The notes beneath the pieces are model-generated. The model was not told the origin of the DNA, made no database searches, and worked only from the letters and a program-made list of their open reading frames with translations. 64,000 bases of DNA from Pseudomonas brassicacearum (GTDB lineage Bacteria; Pseudomonadota; Gammaproteobacteria; Pseudomonadales; Pseudomonadaceae). Where the stretch lies: assembly GCF_003732225.1 (NCBI RefSeq), contig NZ_MOBJ01000014.1, positions 186,001 through 250,000 on the forward strand. Reading direction: 5' to 3'. The stretch's first letter is position 1. Every line of letters starts with the position of its first letter. Shown one piece after another: positions 24,250-33,670 of the stretch. The translations under genes and the position numbers were made by a program.

Positions 24250-27000
24250 TCAGGCGCCAATACGCGCTTGCGAGGCCAGACGGTTGATCGCCCGTTCAAG
24301 TTCTTCCAGCGCCGCCTGCGCTTTGGGGTCTTGTTGCTTGAGCAGGGTTTCGCTGCGCTGACAGGCCGCGCGCAGCTGCGGAACGCCGCAATAGCGCGTC
24401 GCGCCATGCAGGCGGTGGACGCGTTCGATCAGGGCATTCTGGTCATTGCTTTCACGGGCGACGCGAATCGCCTCGCGGTCGGCTTCAAGCGAGGCCAGCA
24501 ACATCGCCAGCATGTCAGCCGCCAGATCGGCTTTGCCAGCTGCCAGGCGCAGGCCTTCATCCGGGTCGAGCACCAGCAGGTCGCTGGTGCTGCCGTAGGC
24601 GTCGGCCCGCTCCGGCCCGTGGTTACGCAGGGCCAGCCCGGTCCATTTCAATACCACCTGCGCCAGTTGGCGTTCGCTGATGGGCTTGGTCAGGTAATCG
24701 TCCATGCCGCTTTGCAGCAAGGCGCGTTTTTCGTTGGCCATGGCGTGCGCGGTGAGGGCGACGATCGGCAGCGGTGTGCAATGCCGTTCGCTTTCCCACT
24801 GGCGAATCGCTTCGGTGCTCTGGCGTCCATCCATGCCCGGCATCTGTACGTCCATCAGCACCAGATCGAAGGCTTCGGTCTGCACCGCCTTGATCGCCGC
24901 GTACCCGCTTTCGACCGCCAGCACCTTGGCGCCCATGTCTTCGAGCAGCGTTTGCACCAGCAGCAGGTTGGCCGGGTTGTCGTCGGCGCAGAGTACTTTC
25001 GGCGCGCGGCTGGAAACCGGCTCGCCCGGTTCGTTGCGCAACTGACGCGGGTTGACCAGATCCGACAGCGCCCGGCGCAATTTGCGAGTGCAGGCCGGTT
25101 TGGCCTGCAATTGGCTGTGGGGGTTGGGCACCGAGAGATGGAACAGCGTCTGCTCGGTGGTCGGGCACAGCACCAGCACTTTGCAACCCAGGTGTTCGAG
25201 GTCCCAGATGTGCTGGTTGAGTCGCTCCGGCGGCATGTCGTTGGAGGTGATGCCGAGCACGGCGAGGTCGATCGCCTGCTCGGTCTGATGCGCACCGGTA
25301 ACACCGTTGGTCAGACTTTCCAGGGTGTTGAACGGTGTCACTTCAAGGCCACAGTCTTCCAGTTGATGCTGCAAGGCCTGGCGTGCCAGTTCGTGGTTCT
25401 CCATCACCGCAACGCGCCGTCCGAGCAACGGTGGTGCCGGCAAGTCTTCGGCATCGTCGCGGGTTTTCGGCAGGCTCAGGCTGACCCAGAATTCCGAGCC
25501 TTCCCCTGGTGTGCTGTCGACACCAATCTCGCCGCCCATCTGCTCGATCAGACGCTTGGAAATCACCAGCCCCAGACCCGTGCCACCGGGTTGCCGGGAC
25601 AACGAGTTGTCGGCCTGACTGAAGGCCTGAAACAGTGCGCGCACGTCCTGATTCGACAGGCCGATGCCGGTGTCCTGAATGCTGATACGCAGTTGCACGC
25701 TGTCTTCGTGTTCTTCTTCAAGCATGGCGCGGGCGACGATGGTGCCTTCGCGGGTGAACTTGATCGCGTTACTCACAAGGTTGGTGAGGATCTGCTTGAG
25801 CCGCAGCGGGTCACCGACCAACGACAGCGGGGTGTCGCGGTAAACCAGGCTGACCAGTTCCAGCTGTTTGGCGTGGGCGGCCGGGGCGAGGATGGTCAGG
25901 GTATCTTGCAGCAGATCGCGCAGGTTGAACGGAATGCTGTCGAGCACCAGTTTGCCGGCCTCGATTTTCGAGAAGTCGAGAATCTCGTTGATGATCCCCA
26001 GCAGGCTGTCGGCGGACTTTTCGATGGTGCCCAGGTAGTCGAGCTGACGCGGCGTCAGTTCGCTTTTTTGCAGCAAGTGGGTGAAGCCGAGGATGCCATT
26101 GAGCGGAGTACGAATCTCGTGGCTCATGTTGGCGAGGAACTCGGACTTGATCCGGCTCGCTTCCAGGGCTTCCTTGCGCGCCAGGTCCAGCTCGATGTTC
26201 TGGATCTCGATGGTTTCGAGGTTTTGCCGGACGTCTTCAGTAGCCTGATCGATGCTGTGCTGCAGTTCTTCCTGGGCGTTTTGCAGGGTGCTGGCCATGC
26301 GGTTGATACCCGAGGCCAACTCGTCCAGCTCTTGACTGCCGAGCGGTGGCAGGCGGGTTTCGAGATGACCGTCCTTGAGTTGTGCCACGGCCTGTTTGAT
26401 CAGGTTGAGCGGTGTATTGATGGTGCGGCCCATACGCAATGCCAGCAGCGCGGTGCCGACCAGACCTGCGGCGATTAACAGCACGCTGGCGAACAGGCTG
26501 CGGTAACCACGCAGCAACATGCCATTGTGGGAGAGTTCCAGTTCGACCCAACCCAGCAAACGATCGGACTCATCGGGGATCAGCTCGCCGGCCAGGTTGC
26601 GATGTTTGCCGAACACCGGCAACAGGTAACGGGTGGCGTCGCTGCCGGTGCGTTGCAGCATGTGCGTGCTGTCGCCTGTGGGCGGCTGGTTGAGCATCAG
26701 CGGGCCGGCGTGCGCCAGTTGCGTGCGGTCTGGCGCCAGGAACGATACGGCGCGTACGTCCGGTTGCTCCAGTGATTGGGTCGCGATGCGCTCCAGCAGG
26801 TCGTCATTGCTGTGGCCCATGGCCGGGGCGACCAGAGGTGCCAATTGTTCGGCGATCATTTCGCCGCGTTGCAGAAGTTGGGTTTGCAGATCGGACTGCT
26901 GCATCCAGGTGAAATAGCCGCCCAGAACCAAGGCCATCAGGCTGGTCGGCAACAAGGTCAACAACATTACGCGACCTTTGATCCCCAGTTTCTTCAGCAC
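24250..27000 (-). CDS. gacS: Hybrid sensor kinase GacS
   Basis: The membrane sensor (916 aa) of the Gac/Rsm cascade; it phosphorylates GacA, which turns on the RsmX/Y/Z small RNAs and so secondary metabolism and biofilm traits. Order: TM1 (about 10-30), periplasmic sensor (31-165), TM2 (167-190), HAMP, coiled linker, HisKA with His294 (SHEIRTPLNG), HATPase (NLVSNAIKF, GGTGLGLVI), a degenerate receiver-like segment (527-650), a receiver with Asp717 (LVLMDVQMPGMDG) and an Hpt domain with His862 (VHRLHGATRYCG). All phosphorelay residues are intact. The gene is an important phase-variation target in this group, but no frameshift is seen here. Confidence 0.97.
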   Translation of the reverse strand: MLKKLGIKGRVMLLTLLPTSLMALVLGGYFTWMQQSDLQTQLLQRGEMIAEQLAPLVAPAMGHSNDDLLERIATQSLEQPDVRAVSFLAPDRTQLAHAGPLMLNQPPTGDSTHMLQRTGSDATRYLLPVFGKHRNLAGELIPDESDRLLGWVELELSHNGMLLRGYRSLFASVLLIAAGLVGTALLALRMGRTINTPLNLIKQAVAQLKDGHLETRLPPLGSQELDELASGINRMASTLQNAQEELQHSIDQATEDVRQNLETIEIQNIELDLARKEALEASRIKSEFLANMSHEIRTPLNGILGFTHLLQKSELTPRQLDYLGTIEKSADSLLGIINEILDFSKIEAGKLVLDSIPFNLRDLLQDTLTILAPAAHAKQLELVSLVYRDTPLSLVGDPLRLKQILTNLVSNAIKFTREGTIVARAMLEEEHEDSVQLRISIQDTGIGLSNQDVRALFQAFSQADNSLSRQPGGTGLGLVISKRLIEQMGGEIGVDSTPGEGSEFWVSLSLPKTRDDAEDLPAPPLLGRRVAVMENHELARQALQHQLEDCGLEVTPFNTLESLTNGVTGAHQTEQAIDLAVLGITSNDMPPERLNQHIWDLEHLGCKVLVLCPTTEQTLFHLSVPNPHSQLQAKPACTRKLRRALSDLVNPRQLRNEPGEPVSSRAPKVLCADDNPANLLLVQTLLEDMGAKVLAVESGYAAIKAVQTEAFDLVLMDVQMPGMDGRQSTEAIRQWESERHCTPLPIVALTAHAMANEKRALLQSGMDDYLTKPISERQLAQVVLKWTGLALRNHGPERADAYGSTSDLLVLDPDEGLRLAAGKADLAADMLAMLLASLEADREAIRVARESNDQNALIERVHRLHGATRYCGVPQLRAACQRSETLLKQQDPKAQAALEELERAINRLASQARIGA

Positions 27001-27218
27001 GTCACTCTCCTGCTATCACGCTGTTTATAGATGATCCATGCGTGCATCCGGCACGCGCTACCCGCGCAGTGTAGCGATTTGCAGGCGGGCAATCTCGGCA
27101 AATTACCCAGAGCTTTGTGACGGTTTGAAGGTCTCGGGAGCCTGCTACGAAAGTCGCGGGTTGCTCACTGCCGGGCAATCTTGAATAATCAGTGATTGAG
27201 AATGACTTGCAGAAGCTA

Positions 27219-27941
27219 ATGACTCCCGTATCCGTTGGCCCCCCTCGTATCCTGGCGATTGAAGACGACCTCGTGCTGGGGGCTTATGTCCATGAACATC
27301 TGGGACGTTGTGGTTTTCAGGTGACCTGGTGCCAGAACGGCAAGGAAGGGTTGGCGATTGCCCGTAAGCAAACCTTCGATGTCGTACTGATGGATATTTT
27401 GCTGCCGGGCATGGACGGGCTGGCGGTACTGACCGACCTGCGGACCAGTGATTCCACTCCGGTGCTGCTGATGTCGGCATTGGGCGCCGAAGCGGATCGC
27501 ATCAGCGGTTTTCGTCTGGGCGCCGACGACTACCTGCCCAAGCCTTTCAGCATGGCCGAGTTGCGGGTGCGCATCGAAGCCATCCTGCGGCGGGTGGCCC
27601 TGGACCGTCGGCATGGGTCGCCACCGGTCAACAGCGACGTTCACAGCCTGCGTTTCGACGATGAACTGTGTGATGTTCATTATGGCGAGCAGTGGGCCGG
27701 ACTGACCCGCAGCGAATATCGGCTGCTGGAAACCCTGAATCGCAATGGCGATGAAGTGCTCGGCAAGGCCTTCCTTTATCAGCACGTATTACAGCGCGGC
27801 TACGCTCCCCACGACCGCAGCCTGGACATGCACATCAGCCAGATCCGCCGCAAACTCAAGGCTGTCGGCTACAGCGAGCGTGAAGTGCGCACGGTCTGGG
27901 GCAAGGGTTATGTATTGAGTGCGTTTGATGAACAGATCTGA
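27219..27941 (+). CDS. OmpR-family response regulator (PirR-like)
   Basis: A response regulator of 240 aa, divergent from gacS. Receiver: IEDD acidic pocket, Asp59 in VVLMDILLPGMDG and switch lysine in DDYLPKPFSMAEL. The winged helix ends VRTVWGKGYVLSAFD. In P. aeruginosa the same place beside gacS holds PirR, which with PirS controls the ferric-enterobactin receptor gene pirA; by position and family this is the likely counterpart. ATG 27219 is chosen over a GTG at 27192 without a better ribosome binding site. The stop overlaps the truncated kinase gene by 14 bases. Confidence 0.85.
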   Translation: MTPVSVGPPRILAIEDDLVLGAYVHEHLGRCGFQVTWCQNGKEGLAIARKQTFDVVLMDILLPGMDGLAVLTDLRTSDSTPVLLMSALGAEADRISGFRLGADDYLPKPFSMAELRVRIEAILRRVALDRRHGSPPVNSDVHSLRFDDELCDVHYGEQWAGLTRSEYRLLETLNRNGDEVLGKAFLYQHVLQRGYAPHDRSLDMHISQIRRKLKAVGYSEREVRTVWGKGYVLSAFDEQI

Positions 27942-28725
27942 TCGGCTGGTACCGTTGAACCGCGTGGGTGAACAGACCCGCACCTTCGATCAAATGTCCG
28001 AACGCCTGCAAGGCTCCGTGGCCCTGCAGCAGCAACTGCTACGCGACTTGTCTCATGAACTGCGCACACCGTTAAGCCGTCTGCGGGTGGCCAGTGAAAG
28101 CGAAGAGGACCTGCTGCAACTGCGCGAGCGAATCGGTCGTGAAGTCGATGCCATGCAGCGGCTAGTGGAGGACACCCTGCAACTGGCCTGGCTCGACATG
28201 GAACGCTCGCCATTACCGGATGAGGCGATCCAGATTCAGGCCCTTTGGGAAATGCTCACGGAAAACGCCTGCTATGAAAGCGGCTGGCCTGCCGAGCAAC
28301 TGCACTGCGCGGTGGATGCTTCATGCTGGGTTCGCGGCAATCTGAATACCCTGGCCCAGGCGCTGGAAAACATCCTGCGCAATGCCATTCGTCATTCTCC
28401 GACCGGCGGCTGGGTGCGCCTCGACGGCCAGCGCGACGGTGACTATTGGCATCTGTGGCTCGAAGACCAGGGCGGCGGAGTCGCCGAATGCGACCTGGAG
28501 CCTATCTTCGACCCGTTCACCCGACTCGACGGCTCACGCCCCGGCAATGGCGGCTTTGGCCTGGGCCTGAGCATCGCGCGCAACGCGGTGCAGCGTCAGG
28601 GCGGACGCTTGTGGGCGGAAAATGCCAGGCAGGGGTTGCGGCTTAATATGCGGTTGTTGGCTCACGTTGATGGCGTCAGTGCCGACGCCATCGCGAGCAA
28701 GCTCGCTCCCACAGGGGATTTATGA
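27928..28725 (+). CDS. Truncated sensor histidine kinase (PirS-like, sensor domain lost)
   Basis: A 265-aa kinase core. Residues 1-28 carry only the last helix of a HAMP domain (RVGEQTRTFDQMSERLQ). HisKA follows with His43 (SHELRTPLSRLRV), then the N box NILRNAIRH (about 148-156) and the G boxes EDQGGGV and GFGLGLSIARN. Both transmembrane helices and the periplasmic sensor expected for this kinase class are missing, and there is no room upstream because the regulator gene ends inside it. The frame is intact. The last dozen residues (AIASKLAPTGDL) are encoded by a REP element. The product would be cytoplasmic; it may be a working constitutive kinase or a decaying gene. Confidence 0.8.
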   Translation: MNRSDRLVPLNRVGEQTRTFDQMSERLQGSVALQQQLLRDLSHELRTPLSRLRVASESEEDLLQLRERIGREVDAMQRLVEDTLQLAWLDMERSPLPDEAIQIQALWEMLTENACYESGWPAEQLHCAVDASCWVRGNLNTLAQALENILRNAIRHSPTGGWVRLDGQRDGDYWHLWLEDQGGGVAECDLEPIFDPFTRLDGSRPGNGGFGLGLSIARNAVQRQGGRLWAENARQGLRLNMRLLAHVDGVSADAIASKLAPTGDL

Positions 28726-28767
28726 GCGACACAGATCCAATGTGGGAGCGAGCTTGCTCGCGATGGC
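28689..28767. repeat. REP pair (family A, spacer type 1)
   Basis: Normal arms; the spacer differs from the type 1 sequence at only three positions. The left arm overlaps the 3' end of the truncated kinase gene and supplies its tail and stop codon. Confidence 0.92.
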
Positions 28768-28894
28768 AATCTACAAGCCACCACAAAACCAGCGCTTATT
28801 CCCATAAGCCATAAGCCCCATACTTTGCGTGATATGGCCTGCGCGCGTTTGCCGGTATGATGGGCGCCCCCGCAGTCTGGATTGCGAATACGCC

Positions 28895-29797
28895 ATGACC
28901 TTGCAGTACCCAACCATCGCCGATTGCGTCGGCAACACTCCGCTGGTTCGTTTGCAGCGCCTGCCTGGCGCCACCAGCAACACCCTGCTGCTCAAGCTCG
29001 AGGGTAATAACCCGGCGGGTTCGGTCAAGGACCGTCCGGCGCTGTCGATGATTACCCGTGCCGAGTTGCGTGGGCAGATCCATGCCGGCGATACGCTGAT
29101 CGAGGCGACCTCCGGCAATACCGGGATTGCCCTGGCCATGGCCGCGGCGATCAAGGGTTACAAGATGATCCTGATCATGCCCGACAACTCCAGTGCCGAA
29201 CGCAAGGCCGCGATGACCGCTTATGGCGCCGAGCTGATTCTGGTCAGCCAGGAAGAGGGCATGGAAGGTGCTCGCGACCTCGCCGAGCGGATGCAGGCCG
29301 ACGGCCGTGGCAAGGTGCTCGATCAGTTTGCCAACGGCGATAACCCGCAGGCGCACTACACCGGTACCGGCCCGGAAATCTGGCGTCAGACTCAGGGCAG
29401 CATCACCCATTTCATCAGCTCCATGGGCACCACGGGCACCATCATGGGTGTCTCGCGTTACCTGAAAGAACAGAATCCGGCCGTACAGATCGTTGGTTTG
29501 CAGCCGATGGAAGGCTCGGCGATTCCGGGTATCCGTCGCTGGCCGCAGGAATACCTGCCAAAGATCTATCAAGCCGACCGGGTTGACCGGATCGTCGACA
29601 TGGCCCAAAGCGAAGCCGAAGACGTGACCCGTCGTCTGGCGCGCGAAGAAGGCATCTTCTGTGGCGTGTCCTCGGGTGGTGCGGTGGCAGCGATGCTGCG
29701 CCTGTCCAAAGAAGTTGAAAATGCGGTGATGGTCGCGATCATTTGTGACCGCGGCGACCGTTATTTGTCGACCGGCATTTTCGACGCGCCCAACTGA
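28895..29797 (+). CDS. cysM: Cysteine synthase B (CysM)
   Basis: A PLP enzyme of 300 aa making cysteine (or S-sulfocysteine) from O-acetylserine and sulfide or thiosulfate. The PLP lysine is Lys45 in GNNPAGSVKDRPAL. The substrate loop is TSGNTGIALA, the phosphate loop SSMGTTGTIMGV, and the C-terminal serine lies in GVSSGGAV. The segment RRWPQEYLP distinguishes CysM from CysK. ATG 28895 gives the normal length; an open frame from 28829 is a read-in. It overlaps rlmD by one base (TGATG), so the two are coupled. Confidence 0.95.
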   Translation: MTLQYPTIADCVGNTPLVRLQRLPGATSNTLLLKLEGNNPAGSVKDRPALSMITRAELRGQIHAGDTLIEATSGNTGIALAMAAAIKGYKMILIMPDNSSAERKAAMTAYGAELILVSQEEGMEGARDLAERMQADGRGKVLDQFANGDNPQAHYTGTGPEIWRQTQGSITHFISSMGTTGTIMGVSRYLKEQNPAVQIVGLQPMEGSAIPGIRRWPQEYLPKIYQADRVDRIVDMAQSEAEDVTRRLAREEGIFCGVSSGGAVAAMLRLSKEVENAVMVAIICDRGDRYLSTGIFDAPN

Positions 29798-31149
29798 TGG
29801 CCAAGCAAGAGAGAGGCCTGCGCTTCCAACCCACTGGCGGCAGCAAGGCCCCGCAAGTCCCGACCGGCAAAAAGCAGCGCTTGACCATCGAGCGCCTGGC
29901 CAATGACGGTCGCGGTATCGCATTTTTCGAAGGTCGCACCTGGTTCGTTATCGGCGCTTTGGCCGGTGAAGACGTCGAGGCGCGAGTGCTGGGCGCCCAC
30001 GGCAAAGTTGTCGAAGCGCGCACCGAGCGCGTCTTCGTCGCCAATCAATTGCGTCGCCCGGCGCCGTGCGCCCATGCCGGGCGCTGCGGTGGTTGCAGCG
30101 TGCAGCATCTGCCCCACAACGAACAACTCGCCCTGAAACAGCGCATGCTCGCTGAACAATTGTCGCGAGTGGCCGGTGTCGAGCCCGAGCAGTGGGCCGC
30201 ACCGTTAAGCGGTCCTGAATTCGCCTACCGACGTCGTGCCCGGGTCGCCGTGCGCTGGGACGTGAAGACGAAAAAGCTCGAAGTCGGCTTTCGCGCCGCC
30301 GGCAGCCAGGACATCGTCGGCATCAATGATTGCCCGGTGCTGGTACAGCCCTTGCAGCCGATCATGAGCCGCTTGCCGGAAATGCTTCGGCGGTTGAGCA
30401 AGCCTCAGGCGTTGGGTCATGTGGAATTGTTCGCCGGTTCATCCCTGGCACTGTTGCTGCGGCACATGGCGCCACTGTCTGAAAGTGATCTGAGCATCCT
30501 CAAGGAATTCTGCGCATTCCATGACGCCCAATTGTGGCTGCATGGCGAAGGCGAACCGCAACCGGTCGATGCCGATCAGGCGTTGGGTTACCGACTTGAA
30601 CAATGGAATCTTGAACTGGCGTATCGCCCGGGCGACTTCATTCAGGTGAACGCCGGGGTCAACGAAGCGATGGTCGCTCAGGCACTGGAATGGCTGAAGC
30701 CTGCGGCTGACGAGCGCGTGCTCGATCTGTTCTGTGGTTTGGGTAACTTTGCCTTGCCGCTGGCGCAGAAGGTCCGTGAAGTGGTGGCGGTGGAGGGCGT
30801 GCAGACCATGGTCGAGCGCGCCGCTGCGAATGCCGCTAGCAACAATCTGCATAACGCGAAGTTTTTTCAGGCCGATTTATCCCAGCCTTTGGCTGATGCC
30901 AAATGGGCCAGCGAGGGCTTTTCTGCGGTACTCTTGGACCCACCGCGCGACGGTGCTTTCGAGGTGGTGCGCAGACTCGCATCGCTGGGCGCCAAGCGGT
31001 TGGTCTATGTGTCGTGCAACCCGGCAACTTTGGCCCGCGACACGGTCGAATTGATCAAGCAGGGCTACCGGTTAAAACGTGCCGGGATCCTCGATATGTT
31101 TCCTCAGACGGCACATGTCGAGGCCATGGCGTTATTTGAAGCGAGCTAG
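29797..31149 (+). CDS. rlmD: 23S rRNA (uracil-1939 C5)-methyltransferase RlmD
   Basis: A 450-aa SAM enzyme (formerly RumA) that makes m5U1939 in 23S rRNA. The N-terminal TRAM domain spans about residues 20-80 (KKQRLTIERLANDGRGIAF). Iron-sulfur cysteines are in CAHAGRCGGCSVQHL. The SAM site is VLDLFCGLGNFALPL. The catalytic cysteine lies in YVSCNPATLARD. The start overlaps the cysM stop by one base. A 123-base gap follows before relA. Confidence 0.95.
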   Translation: MAKQERGLRFQPTGGSKAPQVPTGKKQRLTIERLANDGRGIAFFEGRTWFVIGALAGEDVEARVLGAHGKVVEARTERVFVANQLRRPAPCAHAGRCGGCSVQHLPHNEQLALKQRMLAEQLSRVAGVEPEQWAAPLSGPEFAYRRRARVAVRWDVKTKKLEVGFRAAGSQDIVGINDCPVLVQPLQPIMSRLPEMLRRLSKPQALGHVELFAGSSLALLLRHMAPLSESDLSILKEFCAFHDAQLWLHGEGEPQPVDADQALGYRLEQWNLELAYRPGDFIQVNAGVNEAMVAQALEWLKPAADERVLDLFCGLGNFALPLAQKVREVVAVEGVQTMVERAAANAASNNLHNAKFFQADLSQPLADAKWASEGFSAVLLDPPRDGAFEVVRRLASLGAKRLVYVSCNPATLARDTVELIKQGYRLKRAGILDMFPQTAHVEAMALFEAS

Positions 31150-31272
31150 GATGGCTCGTCTGGTCCGACTAGACCGCCCATGCATCAGCCGCGTCAGCCC
31201 AGCGAGGGCGCATGGGCAACGAAGGTCAGCGATTTGACGCATTGAATCTGCGTCGTAGGGAAGGTAAGCAAG

Positions 31273-33516
31273 ATGGTACAGGTGAGAGCGCACCAGCCGA
31301 TCAATACCGACGGCAGTATCAATCTCGAGGCTTGGCTCGATCATGCGGTCAGTGTCGATCCGGCACTGGATCGCGAAGCCTTGAAAGAAGCCTGCGAGTT
31401 CGCTCGTCAGGCCGAACAGCAAGACAATGCGGCGAAGAATCTCTGGGCTGAAGGTACGTCGAGTTTTCGTACAGGCCTTGAGATCGCGGAGATTCTCGCC
31501 GACCTCAAGCTCGATCAGGATTCGCTGGTCGCGGCGATTCTTTACCGTGGCGTACGCGAAGGTCATATCCAGCTGCCGGCTGTCAGCCAGCGCTTCGGTC
31601 CGGTGGTCGCCAAACTGATCGATGGCGTGCAGCGCATGGCCGCGATCAGCGCCAGTCTGAGCCCGCGCCAGTCGTTGGTGCTGGGCACTCAGGGCCAGGT
31701 GGAAAACCTGCGCAAGATGCTCGTGGCCATGGTCGACGACGTCCGCGTCGCGCTGATCAAACTGGCCGAGCGCACCTGCGCGATCCGTGCGGTGAAAACC
31801 GCCGATGACGAAAAACGCAACCGGGTCGCCCGGGAAGTCTTCGATATCTACGCACCGCTGGCTCACCGTCTCGGCATCGGTCATATCAAATGGGAACTGG
31901 AGGACTTGTCCTTCCGTTACCTGGAGCCGGACCAGTACAAGCAGATCGCCAAGTTGCTGCACGAGCGGCGCCTTGATCGCGAGCGCTTCATCAGCGATGT
32001 AATGAACCAGTTGCAGAGCGAACTGCAGGCCACCGGCGTCGATGCCGACATCAGCGGCCGGGCCAAACACATCTATTCGATCTGGCGCAAAATGCAGCGC
32101 AAGGGTCTGGAATTCAGCCAGATCTACGACGTGCGTGCGGTGCGCGTGCTGGTGCCGGAAATGCGCGACTGCTACACCGCGCTGGGTATCGTCCACACCC
32201 TGTGGCGGCACATTCCGAAAGAGTTCGACGACTACATCGCCAACCCGAAAGAGAACGGCTACCGCTCGTTGCACACCGCGGTCATCGGTCCTGAAGGCAA
32301 GGTGCTGGAAGTGCAGATCCGCACCCACGCGATGCACGAAGAGGCCGAGCTGGGCGTTTGCGCGCACTGGCGCTACAAGGGTACCGACGTCAAATCCGGT
32401 TCCAATCACTACGAAGAGAAAATCTCCTGGCTGCGTCAGGTGCTCGAGTGGCACGAAGAGCTGGGCGATATCGGTGGTCTGGCGGAGCAGTTGCGGGTCG
32501 ATATCGAACCGGATCGGGTGTACATCTTCACCCCCGACGGTCACGCCATCGACTTGCCAAAAGGTGCGACGCCACTGGACTTCGCCTACCGCGTGCATAC
32601 CGAAATCGGTCACAACTGCCGTGGTGCGAAGATCAACGGGCGGATCGTCCCGCTCAACTACAGCCTGCAAACCGGTGAACAGGTCGAGATCATCACCAGC
32701 AAACACGGCACGCCGAGCCGTGACTGGCTGAACCCGAACCTGGGCTACATCACCACCTCGCGGGCACGGGCGAAAATCGTTCACTGGTTCAAATTGCAGG
32801 CGCGCGACCAGAACGTCGCAGCCGGCAAAACCCTGCTCGAACGCGAACTCAATCGCCTCGGTCTGCCGCAGGTGGATTTCGAAAAGCTGGCCGACAAGGC
32901 CAACATGAAAACCGCCGAGGACATGTTTGCCGCATTGGGTGCCGGCGATTTACGCCTGGCGCAACTGGTCAACCTGGCACAGCAACTGGTCGAGCCGGAA
33001 CGCGGCAACGAACAGCTGGAACTGATTCCGCGCAAAGCCACCGGCTACAAGCCAGGCAAGCGCGGCGACATCCAGATCCAGGGCGTCGGTAACCTGATGA
33101 CCCAGATGGCCGGCTGCTGCCAGCCGTTGCCGGGCGACGCGATCGTCGGTTACATCACCCAGGGCCGTGGTGTCAGCATTCACCGTCAGGACTGCGCCTC
33201 GGTGCTGCAACTGGCCGGGCGCGAGCCTGAGCGGATCATTCAGGTCAGCTGGGGGCCGGTGCCGGTGCTCACCTATCCGGTGGACATCATCATTCGTGCC
33301 TACGACCGTTCCGGTTTGCTGCGTGACGTTTCGCAAGTGCTGCTCAACGAGCGGATCAACGTGCTGGCGGTCAACACCCGCTCGAACAAAGAGGACAACA
33401 CTGCGTTGATGTCCCTGACCATCGAGATTCCGGGTCTGGACGCCTTGGGGCGGTTGTTGGGGCGTATTTCCCAGTTGCCGAACATCATCGAAACCCGGCG
33501 TAACCGCACCCCGTGA
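31273..33516 (+). CDS. relA: GTP pyrophosphokinase RelA
   Basis: The ribosome-associated (p)ppGpp synthetase of the stringent response (747 aa). Domains in order: degenerate HD hydrolase (about 30-200, no intact HD pair), synthetase (about 250-360, with YDVRAVRVLV and KENGYRSLHTAV), TGS (about 410-475, VYIFTPDGHAIDLPKGATPL), helical and zinc-finger regions (AGCCQPLPGD) and ACT (about 660-740). The ATG at 31273 yields the standard RelA length. It lies between rlmD and mazG, the same order as in other pseudomonads. Confidence 0.97.
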   Translation: MVQVRAHQPINTDGSINLEAWLDHAVSVDPALDREALKEACEFARQAEQQDNAAKNLWAEGTSSFRTGLEIAEILADLKLDQDSLVAAILYRGVREGHIQLPAVSQRFGPVVAKLIDGVQRMAAISASLSPRQSLVLGTQGQVENLRKMLVAMVDDVRVALIKLAERTCAIRAVKTADDEKRNRVAREVFDIYAPLAHRLGIGHIKWELEDLSFRYLEPDQYKQIAKLLHERRLDRERFISDVMNQLQSELQATGVDADISGRAKHIYSIWRKMQRKGLEFSQIYDVRAVRVLVPEMRDCYTALGIVHTLWRHIPKEFDDYIANPKENGYRSLHTAVIGPEGKVLEVQIRTHAMHEEAELGVCAHWRYKGTDVKSGSNHYEEKISWLRQVLEWHEELGDIGGLAEQLRVDIEPDRVYIFTPDGHAIDLPKGATPLDFAYRVHTEIGHNCRGAKINGRIVPLNYSLQTGEQVEIITSKHGTPSRDWLNPNLGYITTSRARAKIVHWFKLQARDQNVAAGKTLLERELNRLGLPQVDFEKLADKANMKTAEDMFAALGAGDLRLAQLVNLAQQLVEPERGNEQLELIPRKATGYKPGKRGDIQIQGVGNLMTQMAGCCQPLPGDAIVGYITQGRGVSIHRQDCASVLQLAGREPERIIQVSWGPVPVLTYPVDIIIRAYDRSGLLRDVSQVLLNERINVLAVNTRSNKEDNTALMSLTIEIPGLDALGRLLGRISQLPNIIETRRNRTP

Positions 33517-33540
33517 CGGTGATCAATGTGGGGGCTGCTT

Positions 33541-33647
33541 TATGTGGGAGCGAGCTTGCTCCGGGCGGCGATCCGACGATGGCGGTTGTCCAGTCAACAG
33601 TTATGCTGGATGTGCCGGCCCTATCGCGAGCAAGCTCGCTCCCACAT
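33541..33647. repeat. REP pair (family A, spacer type 2)
   Basis: Left arm and spacer start are the same as at 19061 (TGTGGGAGCGAGCTTGCTCC, then GGGCGGCGATCCGACGATG). It lies between relA and mazG. Confidence 0.92.
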
Positions 33648-33670
33648 GGGTTTTGTGAAGAGATTGATAG

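Noticed and set aside
24268..26478. A 736-codon open frame antisense to gacS
   Set aside because: It is a shadow of the GC-rich third codon positions of gacS, without start signals or motifs.
24250..27000. A phase-variation lesion in gacS
   Set aside because: The frame is continuous over 916 codons and all three phospho-acceptor residues are present.
31132..32784. A 550-codon open frame antisense to relA
   Set aside because: Same explanation; relA is unambiguous on the other strand.
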